Of a stretch of DNA of 46,987 bases, positions 24,059 through 31,292 are shown in pieces. Made by a program: the position numbers and the translations under genes. Source of the DNA: Candidatus Enterousia scatequi (GTDB lineage: Bacteria > Pseudomonadota > Alphaproteobacteria > Rs-D84). Below the pieces are notes generated by a model. It worked only from the letters and a program-made list of their open reading frames with translations. It had not been told where the DNA came from and did no database searches. Each line of letters starts with the position of its first letter. Within the stretch, counting starts at the first letter, position 1. The DNA is taken from positions 1-46,987 of the forward strand of contig JAGHVG010000015.1 in assembly GCA_018064405.1 (NCBI GenBank), given 5' to 3'.

Positions 24059-25171
24059 ATGGACAGATTAAAATATTTTTCTGAAAACTGGTACGAAGCC
24101 ACCGATAAATTTATGGACGCTGTAATGAATTATTCCGCAGATGTGTTGTGGTGCAAACATCCAAATACCATTTTTAGTATTCCATATACATCAATCGGCG
24201 GTGGTCCAAACAAAATTGTCATAAATTCCGGGGTTCATGGATTGGAAGGTTATTTTGGATCTGCGGCGCAAACGATGTTTCTTGATAAATTTGCACCAAA
24301 AATATCCAACAAAATATTAGATAAATATACAATAACCCTTATTCACTGTATAAATGGTTGGGGAATGCAAAATCGTATGCGTGAAGTTCGCGACAATGAC
24401 AATGGCGCCCTGGTGGATTTGAACCGTAATTTTGGTATAGATTTTTCAAGATCTGCAGAACTGCCACAAAATGCAAAATATAAATTGACACATAACCTGC
24501 TGGTGAATACACCAGGGGGACGTGATAAATTACAGAAAATTATAACATTTTATCGCATCAACAAGGATAACGGTGTGTGGGATTCTATTAAAAACGGACA
24601 ATATTACGAACCATGTGGACTGTTTTACGGTGGTAACAAAACTACCGATGAAGCCAAAATGACGTTGCACATATATGACAAAATAATCACTGACGATACA
24701 AAATCACTTATATCAATTGGTTTGCACACTGGGTTGGGACATTTTAGTCGTTCAATGGGGCAAACAACATGTGAACTGTTGGTATCACACCCTGCACAAC
24801 ATGCAAAAACCCAGAAGTTTCGCGAAATACTTAACGGCACAATTCCTGTGACATACGATAATCAGGCCGTAAACGGTCCAGTGTTACAGGGCGATTTGGT
24901 TGATTGTCTGGAACAAAGATATAACAACATTCCAACATACACCGCGGATATAGAAATTGGAACTGGCGAATATCCAACATTATCACCGATATTAAAACGT
25001 ATGGATATGGGCGATGCGCGTTATGATTTGATGCACGGCAACAAGATAAGACCAGAAACATTTAAACATCTGACAGAAAGTTGGTATCCATCTGATAACG
25101 GATGGCGAAATGCGGCATTACAACACGCAGAAACACTGTTTAGTGCATTGATAAATTATATGCAACGATAA
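24059..25171 (+). CDS. DUF2817 family zinc-peptidase-like protein
   Basis: A 370-aa protein of the DUF2817 family, related to M14 zinc carboxypeptidases. Zinc-ligand motif HGLE (H60, E63), then VDLNRNFG, SIGLHTGLGHF with the third ligand His, and a late Glu in ADIEIGTGEYP as probable catalytic base. No signal peptide, so cytosolic. A GTG start at 24047 is also possible (4 residues longer); the ATG at 24059 fits the family start (YFSENWYEA) slightly better. It appears co-transcribed with the phosphofructokinase. Substrate unknown. Confidence 0.8.
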   Translation: MDRLKYFSENWYEATDKFMDAVMNYSADVLWCKHPNTIFSIPYTSIGGGPNKIVINSGVHGLEGYFGSAAQTMFLDKFAPKISNKILDKYTITLIHCINGWGMQNRMREVRDNDNGALVDLNRNFGIDFSRSAELPQNAKYKLTHNLLVNTPGGRDKLQKIITFYRINKDNGVWDSIKNGQYYEPCGLFYGGNKTTDEAKMTLHIYDKIITDDTKSLISIGLHTGLGHFSRSMGQTTCELLVSHPAQHAKTQKFREILNGTIPVTYDNQAVNGPVLQGDLVDCLEQRYNNIPTYTADIEIGTGEYPTLSPILKRMDMGDARYDLMHGNKIRPETFKHLTESWYPSDNGWRNAALQHAETLFSALINYMQR

Positions 25172-25196
25172 AACCGCCCATTTGGGCGGTTTTATT
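25171..25196. terminator. Bidirectional terminator
   Basis: AAACCGCCCA (25171-25180) pairs with TGGGCGGTTT (25183-25192). T-rich tracts follow on both strands. It separates the convergent DUF2817 gene and the 25519 gene. Confidence 0.7.
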
Positions 25197-25519
25197 TATC
25201 TTTCTAAACCCAAATTATTTAATAACTTTCGTCCCAATTCAACCTTGGCTTTTACAACACTTTTTGAAGCGGTGTATGGGTTAAAACCATCCATTTCAAA
25301 ACCAGAATCAGTGGTTTTGTATGTGGTTTCGTCTAAAATCCTAAATGCTTCTTGTAATTGTGCCTTACGCGCGGTTTTAGTTGGCTCTTTATCAGAAGCA
25401 ACCGCTATTTTATGGGCGATTGCATTATATTCGTCAATCAATTTTTGTTGACCTGTGGCTTTGTTTTTCAAATCACGAATTGCTATTTTAAATTGACGCA
25501 ATTTCAGGTTTTCTACCAT
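25196..25519 (-). CDS. Unknown 107-aa helical protein
   Basis: A 107-aa protein, not recognised. It is mostly helical and basic (LKLRQFKIAIRDLKNKATGQ, KTARKAQLQEAFRIL) with an Asp/Phe/Tyr-containing loop (GFEMDGFNPYTASK). There is no signal peptide or membrane segment. A perfect AAGGAG site lies upstream. It lies downstream of dnaK past a terminator, where dnaJ might be expected, but it has no J-domain HPD motif. Confidence 0.65.
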   Translation of the reverse strand: MVENLKLRQFKIAIRDLKNKATGQQKLIDEYNAIAHKIAVASDKEPTKTARKAQLQEAFRILDETTYKTTDSGFEMDGFNPYTASKSVVKAKVELGRKLLNNLGLER

Positions 25520-25590
25520 TATTCACTCCTTTTGGTGTTCCTATTACATATAATACAAAAAAATAAAACGTCAAGGTATATGGCAAACAA

Positions 25591-25613
25591 AGAACCGCCA
25601 AATTGGCGGTTCT
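25591..25613. terminator. Terminator of dnaK
   Basis: AGAACCGCC (25591-25599) pairs with GGCGGTTCT (25605-25613). The minus-strand continuation is TTCTTTGTTT. The plus strand also has a T run (TTCTTTTTAG). It lies 24 bp after the dnaK stop. Confidence 0.65.
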
Positions 25614-25636
25614 TTTTAGTTTATCACAACTTATTT

Positions 25637-27526
25637 TTATTTCTTTTCAGAAAAGTCAGCATCTGTTGTGTTGCTATCGGACGCATTGTTTTCTGGCGCA
25701 TCGCTTTGGGCTGCCTGTTGTGCTTTATACACAGCTTCGCCCAATTTCATTGCTTTTTCCGACAATGCATCTGTCTTTTCTTTCAAAGATTCAGCCGTTG
25801 CATCTGCCTTGGCTAATTCATCAGCCAATGCCTGTTTAGCATCTTCTATGGCTTTCTTTTCATCACCGCTAATTTTATCGCCATGTTCTTTCAGTGATTT
25901 TTCAATACTGAATATAGCAGTTTCAGCGGTGTTTTTCGCTTCAGCTAATTCACGTTTCTTTTTATCAGCATCAGCATTTGCCGCAGCTTCATCAACCATG
26001 CGTTTAATTTCATCTTCGGACAATCCACCATCTGATTTAATAGAAATCGCTTGTTCTTTACCGGTGCCTTTATCTTTGGCCGACACATGAACGATACCAT
26101 TGGCATCAATATCAAACGAAACTTCTATTTGTGGCATACCACGTGGGGCAGGTGCAATACCTTCCAAATTAAATTGACCCAACAATTTGTTATCAGCCGC
26201 CATATCGCGTTCACCCTGGAATACACGAATTGTCACAGCGGATTGATTATCCTCTGCGGTGCTGAACACCTGGGATTTTTTGGTTGGAATTGTTGTGTTA
26301 CGATCAATCAAGCGTGTAAACACACCACCCAATGTTTCAATACCCAATGACAATGGTGTAACATCCAACAACAATACGTCTTTAACATCGCCCTTTAAAA
26401 CACCACCTTGAATTGCGGCACCCATAGCAACGACTTCATCTGGATTAACGCCCTTGTGTGGTTCACGACCAAAGAATTCTTTGACTGTTTCAACAACCTT
26501 TGGCATACGTGTTTGCCCACCGACCAAGATAACTTCATTAATGTGTGATTTATCCAAGCCAGCATCTTTCAATGCTTTTTTGCATGGTTCAATTGTTTTT
26601 TGAATCAAATCTTCAACCAATGATTCCAATTTTGCACGTGATAACGTTGTATTAAAGTGTTTTGGACCAGTTGCATCCGCAGTCAAGAACGGCAAGTTAA
26701 TATCCGCACTTGTTTTAGATGATAATTCAATTTTTGCTTTTTCAGCGGCTTCCTTTAAACGTTGCAACGCCAACTTGTCATTTGATAAATCAATTCCGCT
26801 TTGACCCTTAAACTCATCAATCAAGTATTTCAAAATGCGTGCATCAAAATCCGATCCACCCAATGCAGTATCACCATTGGTTGATTTTACTTCAAATACG
26901 CCGTCAACAATTTCCAATATGGACACATCAAACGTTCCACCCCCTAAGTCGTATACAGCGATAGTTCCATTTTTATTTTTATCCAAACCATATGCCAATG
27001 CAGCAGCCGTTGGTTCGTTCACGATACGCAAAACATTTAATCCTGCGATACGGCCTGCGTCCTTAGTTGCCTGGCGTTGAGAATCATTGAAATATGCCGG
27101 CACAGTAATAACCGCATCTGTAATCGTTTCGCCTAAATAATTTTCGGCATCTTTTTTCAGTTTTGCCAAAATCATTGCAGAAACCTGAGACGGCGCATAT
27201 TTTTTGCCATCAATTTCCACCCATGCATCACCATTATCACCGGCGACAATTTTATATGGAACACGTTTTTCAATTTCTTTGACGGCAGCACTGTCATAGC
27301 GCAATCCCATCAAACGTTTAATTTCATAGATTGTATTTTCAGGGTTTGTAACCGCCTGATTCTTGGCAGTAATGCCGACCAACTGTTCACCGCCAGATGT
27401 CATCGCAACCACAGATGGTGTTGTGCGTTGACCCTCAGCATTTTCAATAATTTTTGGCTCTGTTCCGTCCATAAACGCCATGGCGGAATTTGTAGTTCCT
27501 AAATCAATACCTAATACTTTTGCCAT
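25637..27526 (-). CDS. dnaK: Chaperone protein DnaK (Hsp70)
   Basis: A 629-aa ATP-dependent chaperone. The nucleotide-binding domain includes [48 protein letters not shown] and VGGQTRMP. The interdomain linker is [15 protein letters not shown]. The substrate-binding domain follows, with a helical lid and an Asp/Ser/Asn-rich tail. Length is slightly under the usual 640. AAGGAG precedes the ATG. It has a promoter resembling both sigma-70 and RpoH types. dnaJ and grpE are not adjacent, unlike the common dnaK-dnaJ pair. Confidence 0.98.
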   Translation of the reverse strand: MAKVLGIDLGTTNSAMAFMDGTEPKIIENAEGQRTTPSVVAMTSGGEQLVGITAKNQAVTNPENTIYEIKRLMGLRYDSAAVKEIEKRVPYKIVAGDNGDAWVEIDGKKYAPSQVSAMILAKLKKDAENYLGETITDAVITVPAYFNDSQRQATKDAGRIAGLNVLRIVNEPTAAALAYGLDKNKNGTIAVYDLGGGTFDVSILEIVDGVFEVKSTNGDTALGGSDFDARILKYLIDEFKGQSGIDLSNDKLALQRLKEAAEKAKIELSSKTSADINLPFLTADATGPKHFNTTLSRAKLESLVEDLIQKTIEPCKKALKDAGLDKSHINEVILVGGQTRMPKVVETVKEFFGREPHKGVNPDEVVAMGAAIQGGVLKGDVKDVLLLDVTPLSLGIETLGGVFTRLIDRNTTIPTKKSQVFSTAEDNQSAVTIRVFQGERDMAADNKLLGQFNLEGIAPAPRGMPQIEVSFDIDANGIVHVSAKDKGTGKEQAISIKSDGGLSEDEIKRMVDEAAANADADKKKRELAEAKNTAETAIFSIEKSLKEHGDKISGDEKKAIEDAKQALADELAKADATAESLKEKTDALSEKAMKLGEAVYKAQQAAQSDAPENNASDSNTTDADFSEKK

Positions 27527-27555
27527 TTATACAGCTCCTTTTTACGTACAGGGTT

Positions 27556-27585
27556 GATATAATTAAACAGATTGATGTTTTCAAG
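27556..27585 (-). promoter_or_regulatory. Promoter of dnaK, possible heat-shock type
   Basis: On the minus strand, TTGAAA (27584-27579), a 17-bp spacer and TATATC (27561-27556). Read one base earlier it is CTTGAAA with ATTATAT 18 bp after CTTG, matching the alphaproteobacterial RpoH pattern CTTG-N17/18-CYTATNT at all but one fixed position. Confidence 0.5.
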
Positions 27586-27614
27586 GGGTGATTTAATAAT
27601 TTTATTCCTAACGT

Positions 27615-27642
27615 CATAAAAAAACCGCCCAAATGGGCGGTT
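27615..27642 (-). terminator. Terminator of rplY
   Basis: AACCGCCC (27623-27630) pairs with GGGCGGTT (27635-27642). On the minus strand the stem runs into TTTTTTTT. It lies 23 bp after the rplY stop. Confidence 0.75.
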
Positions 27643-27664
27643 ACAAGATTTGCAGTATAATGCC

Positions 27665-28300
27665 TTATTTTGCTGGCGCTGCTGCGGGTGCCGCCGCAGG
27701 TGCTGCTGTCGCTGCTGCCGCAGGTTTATCGGCTTCTTCTGGCATCTTACCACCAATGATGGCGAACGCCAATTCTGCCTGGTGCAACCCCAGTTCAATA
27801 CCCTTTGGCAAAACCAAATCAGATCCGTGAATGGTATCACCAATATTCAAATCTGCCAAATCAATAACGATTTTTTCAGGGATGTCATCGATTAAGCCAC
27901 GTATTGCAACCTTACGAACCGCAAAGTTCAAAACACCACCCAATTTAATACCTTTGGATGTTTCAACATTGATAACTTCAACAGGAACGGTAATGTTGAC
28001 GGGTTCTTTGACATTAATACGTTTAAAATCCGCATGAATAGGTGCGTCAGACACAGGATGATATTGAACATCCATTAAAACTGCATCTTCGTTACCGCCT
28101 TTCAATGCGATTTGGAATAATTTTGTCCGCAACCCCGGTTGTTTCAACAACATTTCAAAATCGTGACCATTTAATTCAATCGCGACAGGGGATTTCTTTT
28201 CGCCGTAAATCACGGCAGGAATGTTTTTAGCATTGCGAACGGAACGTGCGGCCCCCTTGCCAGCAACATTACGAATTTCTGCATTTAATTTAATTGCCAT
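27665..28300 (-). CDS. rplY: 50S ribosomal protein L25/general stress protein Ctc
   Basis: A 211-aa long-form bL25 (Ctc type) that binds 5S rRNA. The L25 domain contains KGAARSVRNAKNIPAVIYG and LMDVQYHPVSDAPIHADF. The second beta domain follows (VPVEVIN ... PEKIVIDLADLNIGDTI). The last 25 residues are an Ala/Pro repeat tail. AAGGAT lies upstream. The usual downstream neighbour pth is absent; a terminator and dnaK follow. Confidence 0.93.
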   Translation of the reverse strand: MAIKLNAEIRNVAGKGAARSVRNAKNIPAVIYGEKKSPVAIELNGHDFEMLLKQPGLRTKLFQIALKGGNEDAVLMDVQYHPVSDAPIHADFKRINVKEPVNITVPVEVINVETSKGIKLGGVLNFAVRKVAIRGLIDDIPEKIVIDLADLNIGDTIHGSDLVLPKGIELGLHQAELAFAIIGGKMPEEADKPAAAATAAPAAAPAAAPAK

Positions 28301-28334
28301 TTTATAATCCTTTTATAGCATTTTGTTTAACTTT

Positions 28335-28358
28335 GCATAACCTCCAAGGGTGTTATGC
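28335..28358 (-). promoter_or_regulatory. Leader hairpin of rplY
   Basis: GCATAAC and GTTATGC form a 7-bp stem in the rplY leader, 7 bp after the -10 box. It could contribute to mRNA stability or feedback control; no direct evidence. Confidence 0.35.
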
Positions 28359-28365
28359 GGGGCAC

Positions 28366-28394
28366 ATTATGACCTAAAAAATACGAAAAATCAA
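28366..28394 (-). promoter_or_regulatory. Promoter of rplY
   Basis: On the minus strand, -35 TTGATT (28394-28389), a 17-bp spacer and -10 CATAAT (28371-28366). The -35 ends 6 bp before the stop codon of the next gene (28401). Confidence 0.6.
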
Positions 28395-28400
28395 GGAAAT

Positions 28401-29171
28401 TTATTCGTTTAGTTTAACACTATCGTCATAAATATAATATTCGCCAATATGCAGATACCGTTGACTGGAACTATTTATTGTTGTGCGTTGCAAGGTCGCA
28501 TTTCCAAAAAAGTCCGCAATACCGTCATTGTTGATATCAACATTTAATGATGGCGTTGTCTGTTTTGAACCCCGTAAATATAATGTTTCGTCCCCAATAT
28601 GCAGTTTGCGACCACAAGATTCAATTTCAAAAACACCACTTGGTGAAAATAGATTATTCGGACATTCCATTATTCCCTGGGTCACAGTTTCAGAATATTC
28701 ATATTTTCCCCCAGGGCAATAGTTATTATTTGGACAAACCACACATTCCACCCCGTCCGCCGGCAGGTAATAGCCCGCAGAACAATCGTATGAATTGCGT
28801 TCCCATTTTGCGTATGTCTTAACCGGACTTCCAATTAAATAATCATTTACACAACCACCTGCAAAATCTGTGGTTAATATTGAATTAAATATAATCCCTT
28901 GACTTTTATTTTCATTAAATGTATATGTTCCACCGGGGCAAGTATGGTCAGATAAACATTTTACACACTCAATCGCATTTGCCGGCAAATAATACCCTGG
29001 TGCACATGTATATGAATTTATTTGCCAGTGCGCAATCATAAAAGTTTCATTGTCAGCAGGTTTCAAATTATCAACATCACAACCATTGATAATATTTTGC
29101 GTAATAATGCCATCTGCAAACGAATTCACAGATAATAACACACACAACAAAAATAGCTGTATTTTACGCAT
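28401..29171 (-). CDS. Secreted Cys-rich surface protein with CGRKLH module
   Basis: A 256-aa exported protein with signal peptide 1-19 (LFLLCVLLSVNSFA). The middle holds repeated Cys-rich units of the form C-PGYYLPA-ECV-C----CPGG-Y, resembling GCC2/GCC3-type repeats. The C-terminal 70 residues form a module CGRKLHIGDETLYLRG, then TTPSLNVD, a Ca-binding-like DINNDGIAD, FGN, and YYIYDDS. The same module occurs in the partial protein at 45306-46987. It lies 12 bp after the LamG-like gene; together the two resemble a split version of that protein. AAAGGC precedes the ATG. No catalytic residues seen; host- or surface-contact role is inferred. Confidence 0.75.
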   Translation of the reverse strand: MRKIQLFLLCVLLSVNSFADGIITQNIINGCDVDNLKPADNETFMIAHWQINSYTCAPGYYLPANAIECVKCLSDHTCPGGTYTFNENKSQGIIFNSILTTDFAGGCVNDYLIGSPVKTYAKWERNSYDCSAGYYLPADGVECVVCPNNNYCPGGKYEYSETVTQGIMECPNNLFSPSGVFEIESCGRKLHIGDETLYLRGSKQTTPSLNVDINNDGIADFFGNATLQRTTINSSSQRYLHIGEYYIYDDSVKLNE

Positions 29172-29183
29172 ATTTACATGCCT

Positions 29184-29978
29184 TTATTCATAAAAATTTT
29201 GATTTTCTGCAACTGGTCCTGCAATAAATTCACCTGTACCTGCATTCTCAAAAAATGTTTGCGTCACTGTATCGAACATACCAATTACATTATCTATGTT
29301 TCTTCTTACAGGAATAAAGTCATGTATTAAAATAGAACCTTCATATAATTTACAATAATATATTTTTCCTTCAAAAGGTCTATTTTGTCCACCATTTTGA
29401 TTAGCACTAAACAACCATATTGGTAATGAGTTGCTTAATTCAGAATATTTAACATTGTTGTAGTTAAAATTCATTAAAATCTGACCTGTTTCCATTTCTA
29501 TTAAAGTAAAGGTTTTATTCTGCATAACTCCACGCTTCAAAGTTGAAAAATCAAACCTTATAGAAGGTAGAGATGTTGCACTTGTCCCAACATTAGCATA
29601 TGCTGTTTTATTACCCCCTAAGAAAAAGAGATATTGATTACTATTTGCTGCTACTCTACTACCTATAGGACATTCATCAATTGCTGTATTATTTTGTATA
29701 AATTTTATATCAAACCCAGTATTTATAGTTGGATTCATTCTTGTATTAATCCATTGTGTACCTGTACTTTCAATATATTCCGATCGTGTGTATGATATCC
29801 ATCCCTTAAATGTATACCCACGTTTGGTTGGGGGGGATGGTAAAATTAAATCACCACCGATTTCACATGTTGTTTGGGCGTATGTTTCGCCATCATTTAT
29901 CCAATTTATGTTTATTGTTTCTGCGACCGATGTGGTTACAAACAACAATGCACAGAATATATATCTTAAAAATCTCAA
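29184..29978 (-). CDS. Secreted InlB-repeat/LamG-like surface protein
   Basis: A 264-aa exported protein. The TTG start at 29978 with GGGGG upstream gives a signal peptide (RFLRYIFCALLFVTTSVA). An upstream in-frame start at 30050 would lie in the leader hairpins. After the signal comes one InlB B-repeat-like unit (INWINDGETYAQTTCE ... PTKRGYTFKGW), then a LamG/concanavalin-like domain (SEYIESTGTQWINTRM ... FEGKIYYCKLYEGS ... NAGTGEFIAGPV) of about 200 residues. It is the first gene of a two-gene operon whose long leader contains a candidate attenuator. The same LamG-like ending occurs in the 45306-46987 protein. Confidence 0.75.
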   Translation of the reverse strand: MRFLRYIFCALLFVTTSVAETININWINDGETYAQTTCEIGGDLILPSPPTKRGYTFKGWISYTRSEYIESTGTQWINTRMNPTINTGFDIKFIQNNTAIDECPIGSRVAANSNQYLFFLGGNKTAYANVGTSATSLPSIRFDFSTLKRGVMQNKTFTLIEMETGQILMNFNYNNVKYSELSNSLPIWLFSANQNGGQNRPFEGKIYYCKLYEGSILIHDFIPVRRNIDNVIGMFDTVTQTFFENAGTGEFIAGPVAENQNFYE

Positions 29979-30007
29979 CCTTTGCCCCCTTTTGTTTGTT
30001 ATTCGAA

Positions 30008-30040
30008 TGGTGGTGTATAAATGCGCGAAATACACCACCA
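30008..30040 (-). promoter_or_regulatory. Leader hairpin between attenuator and start codon
   Basis: TGGTGGTGTA (30008-30017) and TACACCACCA (30031-30040) form a perfect 10-bp stem with a 13-nt loop, 30 nt upstream of the TTG start. It has no T tract, so it is not a terminator; it could affect mRNA stability or translation. Confidence 0.45.
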
Positions 30041-30143
30041 AAAAAACCACTGATTTTATTCGAGTGGTTGGAGGTTCGAAACTATAAATTAAGAAATAGC
30101 GGGCTTATTCATTATATTCGCCGCCCTCCAACCAAGGTTGGAG
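30040..30143 (-). promoter_or_regulatory. Candidate transcription attenuator of the surface-protein operon
   Basis: On the minus strand, in order: arm 1 CTCCAACC (30143-30136), arm 2 GGTTGGAGG (30133-30125), arm 3 CCTCCAACC (30074-30066), and a terminator stem AACCACT (30069-30063) / AGTGGTT (30051-30045) ending in a T run to 30040. Arm 2 can pair with arm 1 or arm 3. Pairing 2:3 uses bases of the terminator stem and would prevent it; pairing 1:2 frees it. The layout is that of a terminator/antiterminator switch. The ligand or trigger is unknown. Confidence 0.55.
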
Positions 30144-30229
30144 TTCTTTTACGCCCGACAAAATTTTCAGGCAACTTAATTTTACGGGTTTCGACGCCCC
30201 ATGCCGATAACATCTATCGACACGCGATA

Positions 30230-30259
30230 ACTATACCAAAAAACACTGATTTATTTCAA
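30230..30259 (-). promoter_or_regulatory. Promoter of the surface-protein operon
   Basis: On the minus strand, -35 TTGAAA (30259-30254), an 18-bp spacer and -10 TATAGT (30235-30230). The start would be near 30223, giving a leader of about 245 nt. An imperfect second copy of this stretch lies at 30024-30062. Confidence 0.5.
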
Positions 30260-30267
30260 GATAATTT

Positions 30268-30822
30268 TTATTTTTTCTGCAAAATCAGAAAACGTGCACG
30301 ACCATATTTTTTATCGCGCAAAATATCAACATCGGGCAGGGTGGGTGTCACACTGATTGCATTGTCCTGTTCCCAAACTAAAATTGCGCCACATTTGGCG
30401 AATTTCGCCCAGCGTTTTACAAACGATGCACCCAATTCAGCATCCGCATACGGTGGATCCAGAAATACTAAACCCACATCCGCCGCATATTTTTTTATTG
30501 TCGCAATCGCATCTGCATGCACGACCCGACCGCGCGCGCCAACATTAAGCGCCGCCAAATTATCATGCAGAACGCGCAGTGATTCATCGGCAACGTCTGT
30601 AAATATAACTGTTGCGCCCGCATACCGCGACAGGCATTCCAATCCAAATGCGCCCGAACCGGCAAACGCATCCCAAACTACTAAATTATCAGTTTTTAAT
30701 ATGTCGTTCAGCATATTAAATACTGCAATCCGTGCACGGTTTTGCGTTGGGCGCGCGGTTGCGGGAACTTTTAGTTTCCGTCCACGAAATGCACCCGAAA
30801 TAATTTGCAATTTTGAATCCAT
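30268..30822 (-). CDS. rsmD: 16S rRNA (guanine966-N2)-methyltransferase
   Basis: A 184-aa Rossmann-fold methyltransferase that modifies G966 of 16S rRNA. The N-terminus LQIISGAFRGRKLKVP, the SAM-binding DAFAGSGAFGLE (from residue 51) and the catalytic DPPY (122-125) are all present. The start at 30822 is chosen because a longer frame would run into tadA. It is divergent from tadA with only 17 bp between start codons. No ribosome binding site is visible. Confidence 0.93.
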   Translation of the reverse strand: MDSKLQIISGAFRGRKLKVPATARPTQNRARIAVFNMLNDILKTDNLVVWDAFAGSGAFGLECLSRYAGATVIFTDVADESLRVLHDNLAALNVGARGRVVHADAIATIKKYAADVGLVFLDPPYADAELGASFVKRWAKFAKCGAILVWEQDNAISVTPTLPDVDILRDKKYGRARFLILQKK

Positions 30823-30839
30823 ACTGTAAAGTATATCAC
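30823..30839. promoter_or_regulatory. 17-bp divergent start region of rsmD and tadA
   Basis: The interval between the two ATGs contains a minus-strand -10-like TATACT (30835-30830) about 7 bp from the rsmD start, implying a leaderless rsmD mRNA. ATACT/AGTAT arms around it form a small palindrome. Neither gene has room for a normal leader. Confidence 0.4.
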
Positions 30840-31292
30840 ATGGATTTGATGAAACAAACTTTAATTTTAGCCCGGCGCGCATTTAATCATGACGATGTCC
30901 CAATCGGTGCAATTATTGTTCGCGATGGCAAAGTTATTGCACGTGGGGAAAATATGGTTCAAAAAAAGCACAACCCGACACTGCATGCTGAAATTGTGGC
31001 AATAAACCGTGCATGTAAAAAACTGGGGCAAAAATTCTTGGACGATTGTGATATTTATGTATCACTTGAACCATGCGCCATGTGTGCAACCGCCATTTCT
31101 TTTGCACGCATTAAAAATATCTATTTTGCTGCACGCGACGTAAAGGGTGGGGGCATAACAGCAAACGCGAAAATTTACGACAGTGATAAACACCTGTGGA
31201 AACCAAATGTTCACGAAATATCGAAATATGCAGACGCATCTGCACAAATGTTGCGTGATTTTTTTGCACTACGTCGTGCAAATAAAAATTAA
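30840..31292 (+). CDS. tadA: tRNA adenosine(34) deaminase
   Basis: A 150-aa zinc deaminase that makes inosine at the wobble position of tRNA-Arg(ACG). The zinc/catalytic motifs are HAE (H49, E51) and PCAMC (C79, C82). Start at 30840 (MDLMKQTLILARRAF) aligns with the family; 30849 is an alternative. No ribosome binding site for either. Convergent with gpmI, with stops overlapping by 4 bp. Confidence 0.92.
   Translation: MDLMKQTLILARRAFNHDDVPIGAIIVRDGKVIARGENMVQKKHNPTLHAEIVAINRACKKLGQKFLDDCDIYVSLEPCAMCATAISFARIKNIYFAARDVKGGGITANAKIYDSDKHLWKPNVHEISKYADASAQMLRDFFALRRANKN

Noticed and set aside
29184-30050. Longer start of the LamG-like gene at 30050
   Set aside because: It would translate through the 10-bp leader hairpin. 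The TTG at 29978 has a strong GGGGG site and begins a clean signal peptide.
30045-30260. tmRNA or tRNA-like gene suspected from TTCGA words
   Set aside because: No tag-peptide reading frame, no acceptor stem and no CCA could be assembled on either strand.
29810-30829. Plus-strand 339-aa ORF
   Set aside because: It lies antisense to the LamG-like gene and to rsmD, crosses the leader hairpins and shows no domain. Both opposing genes are well supported.
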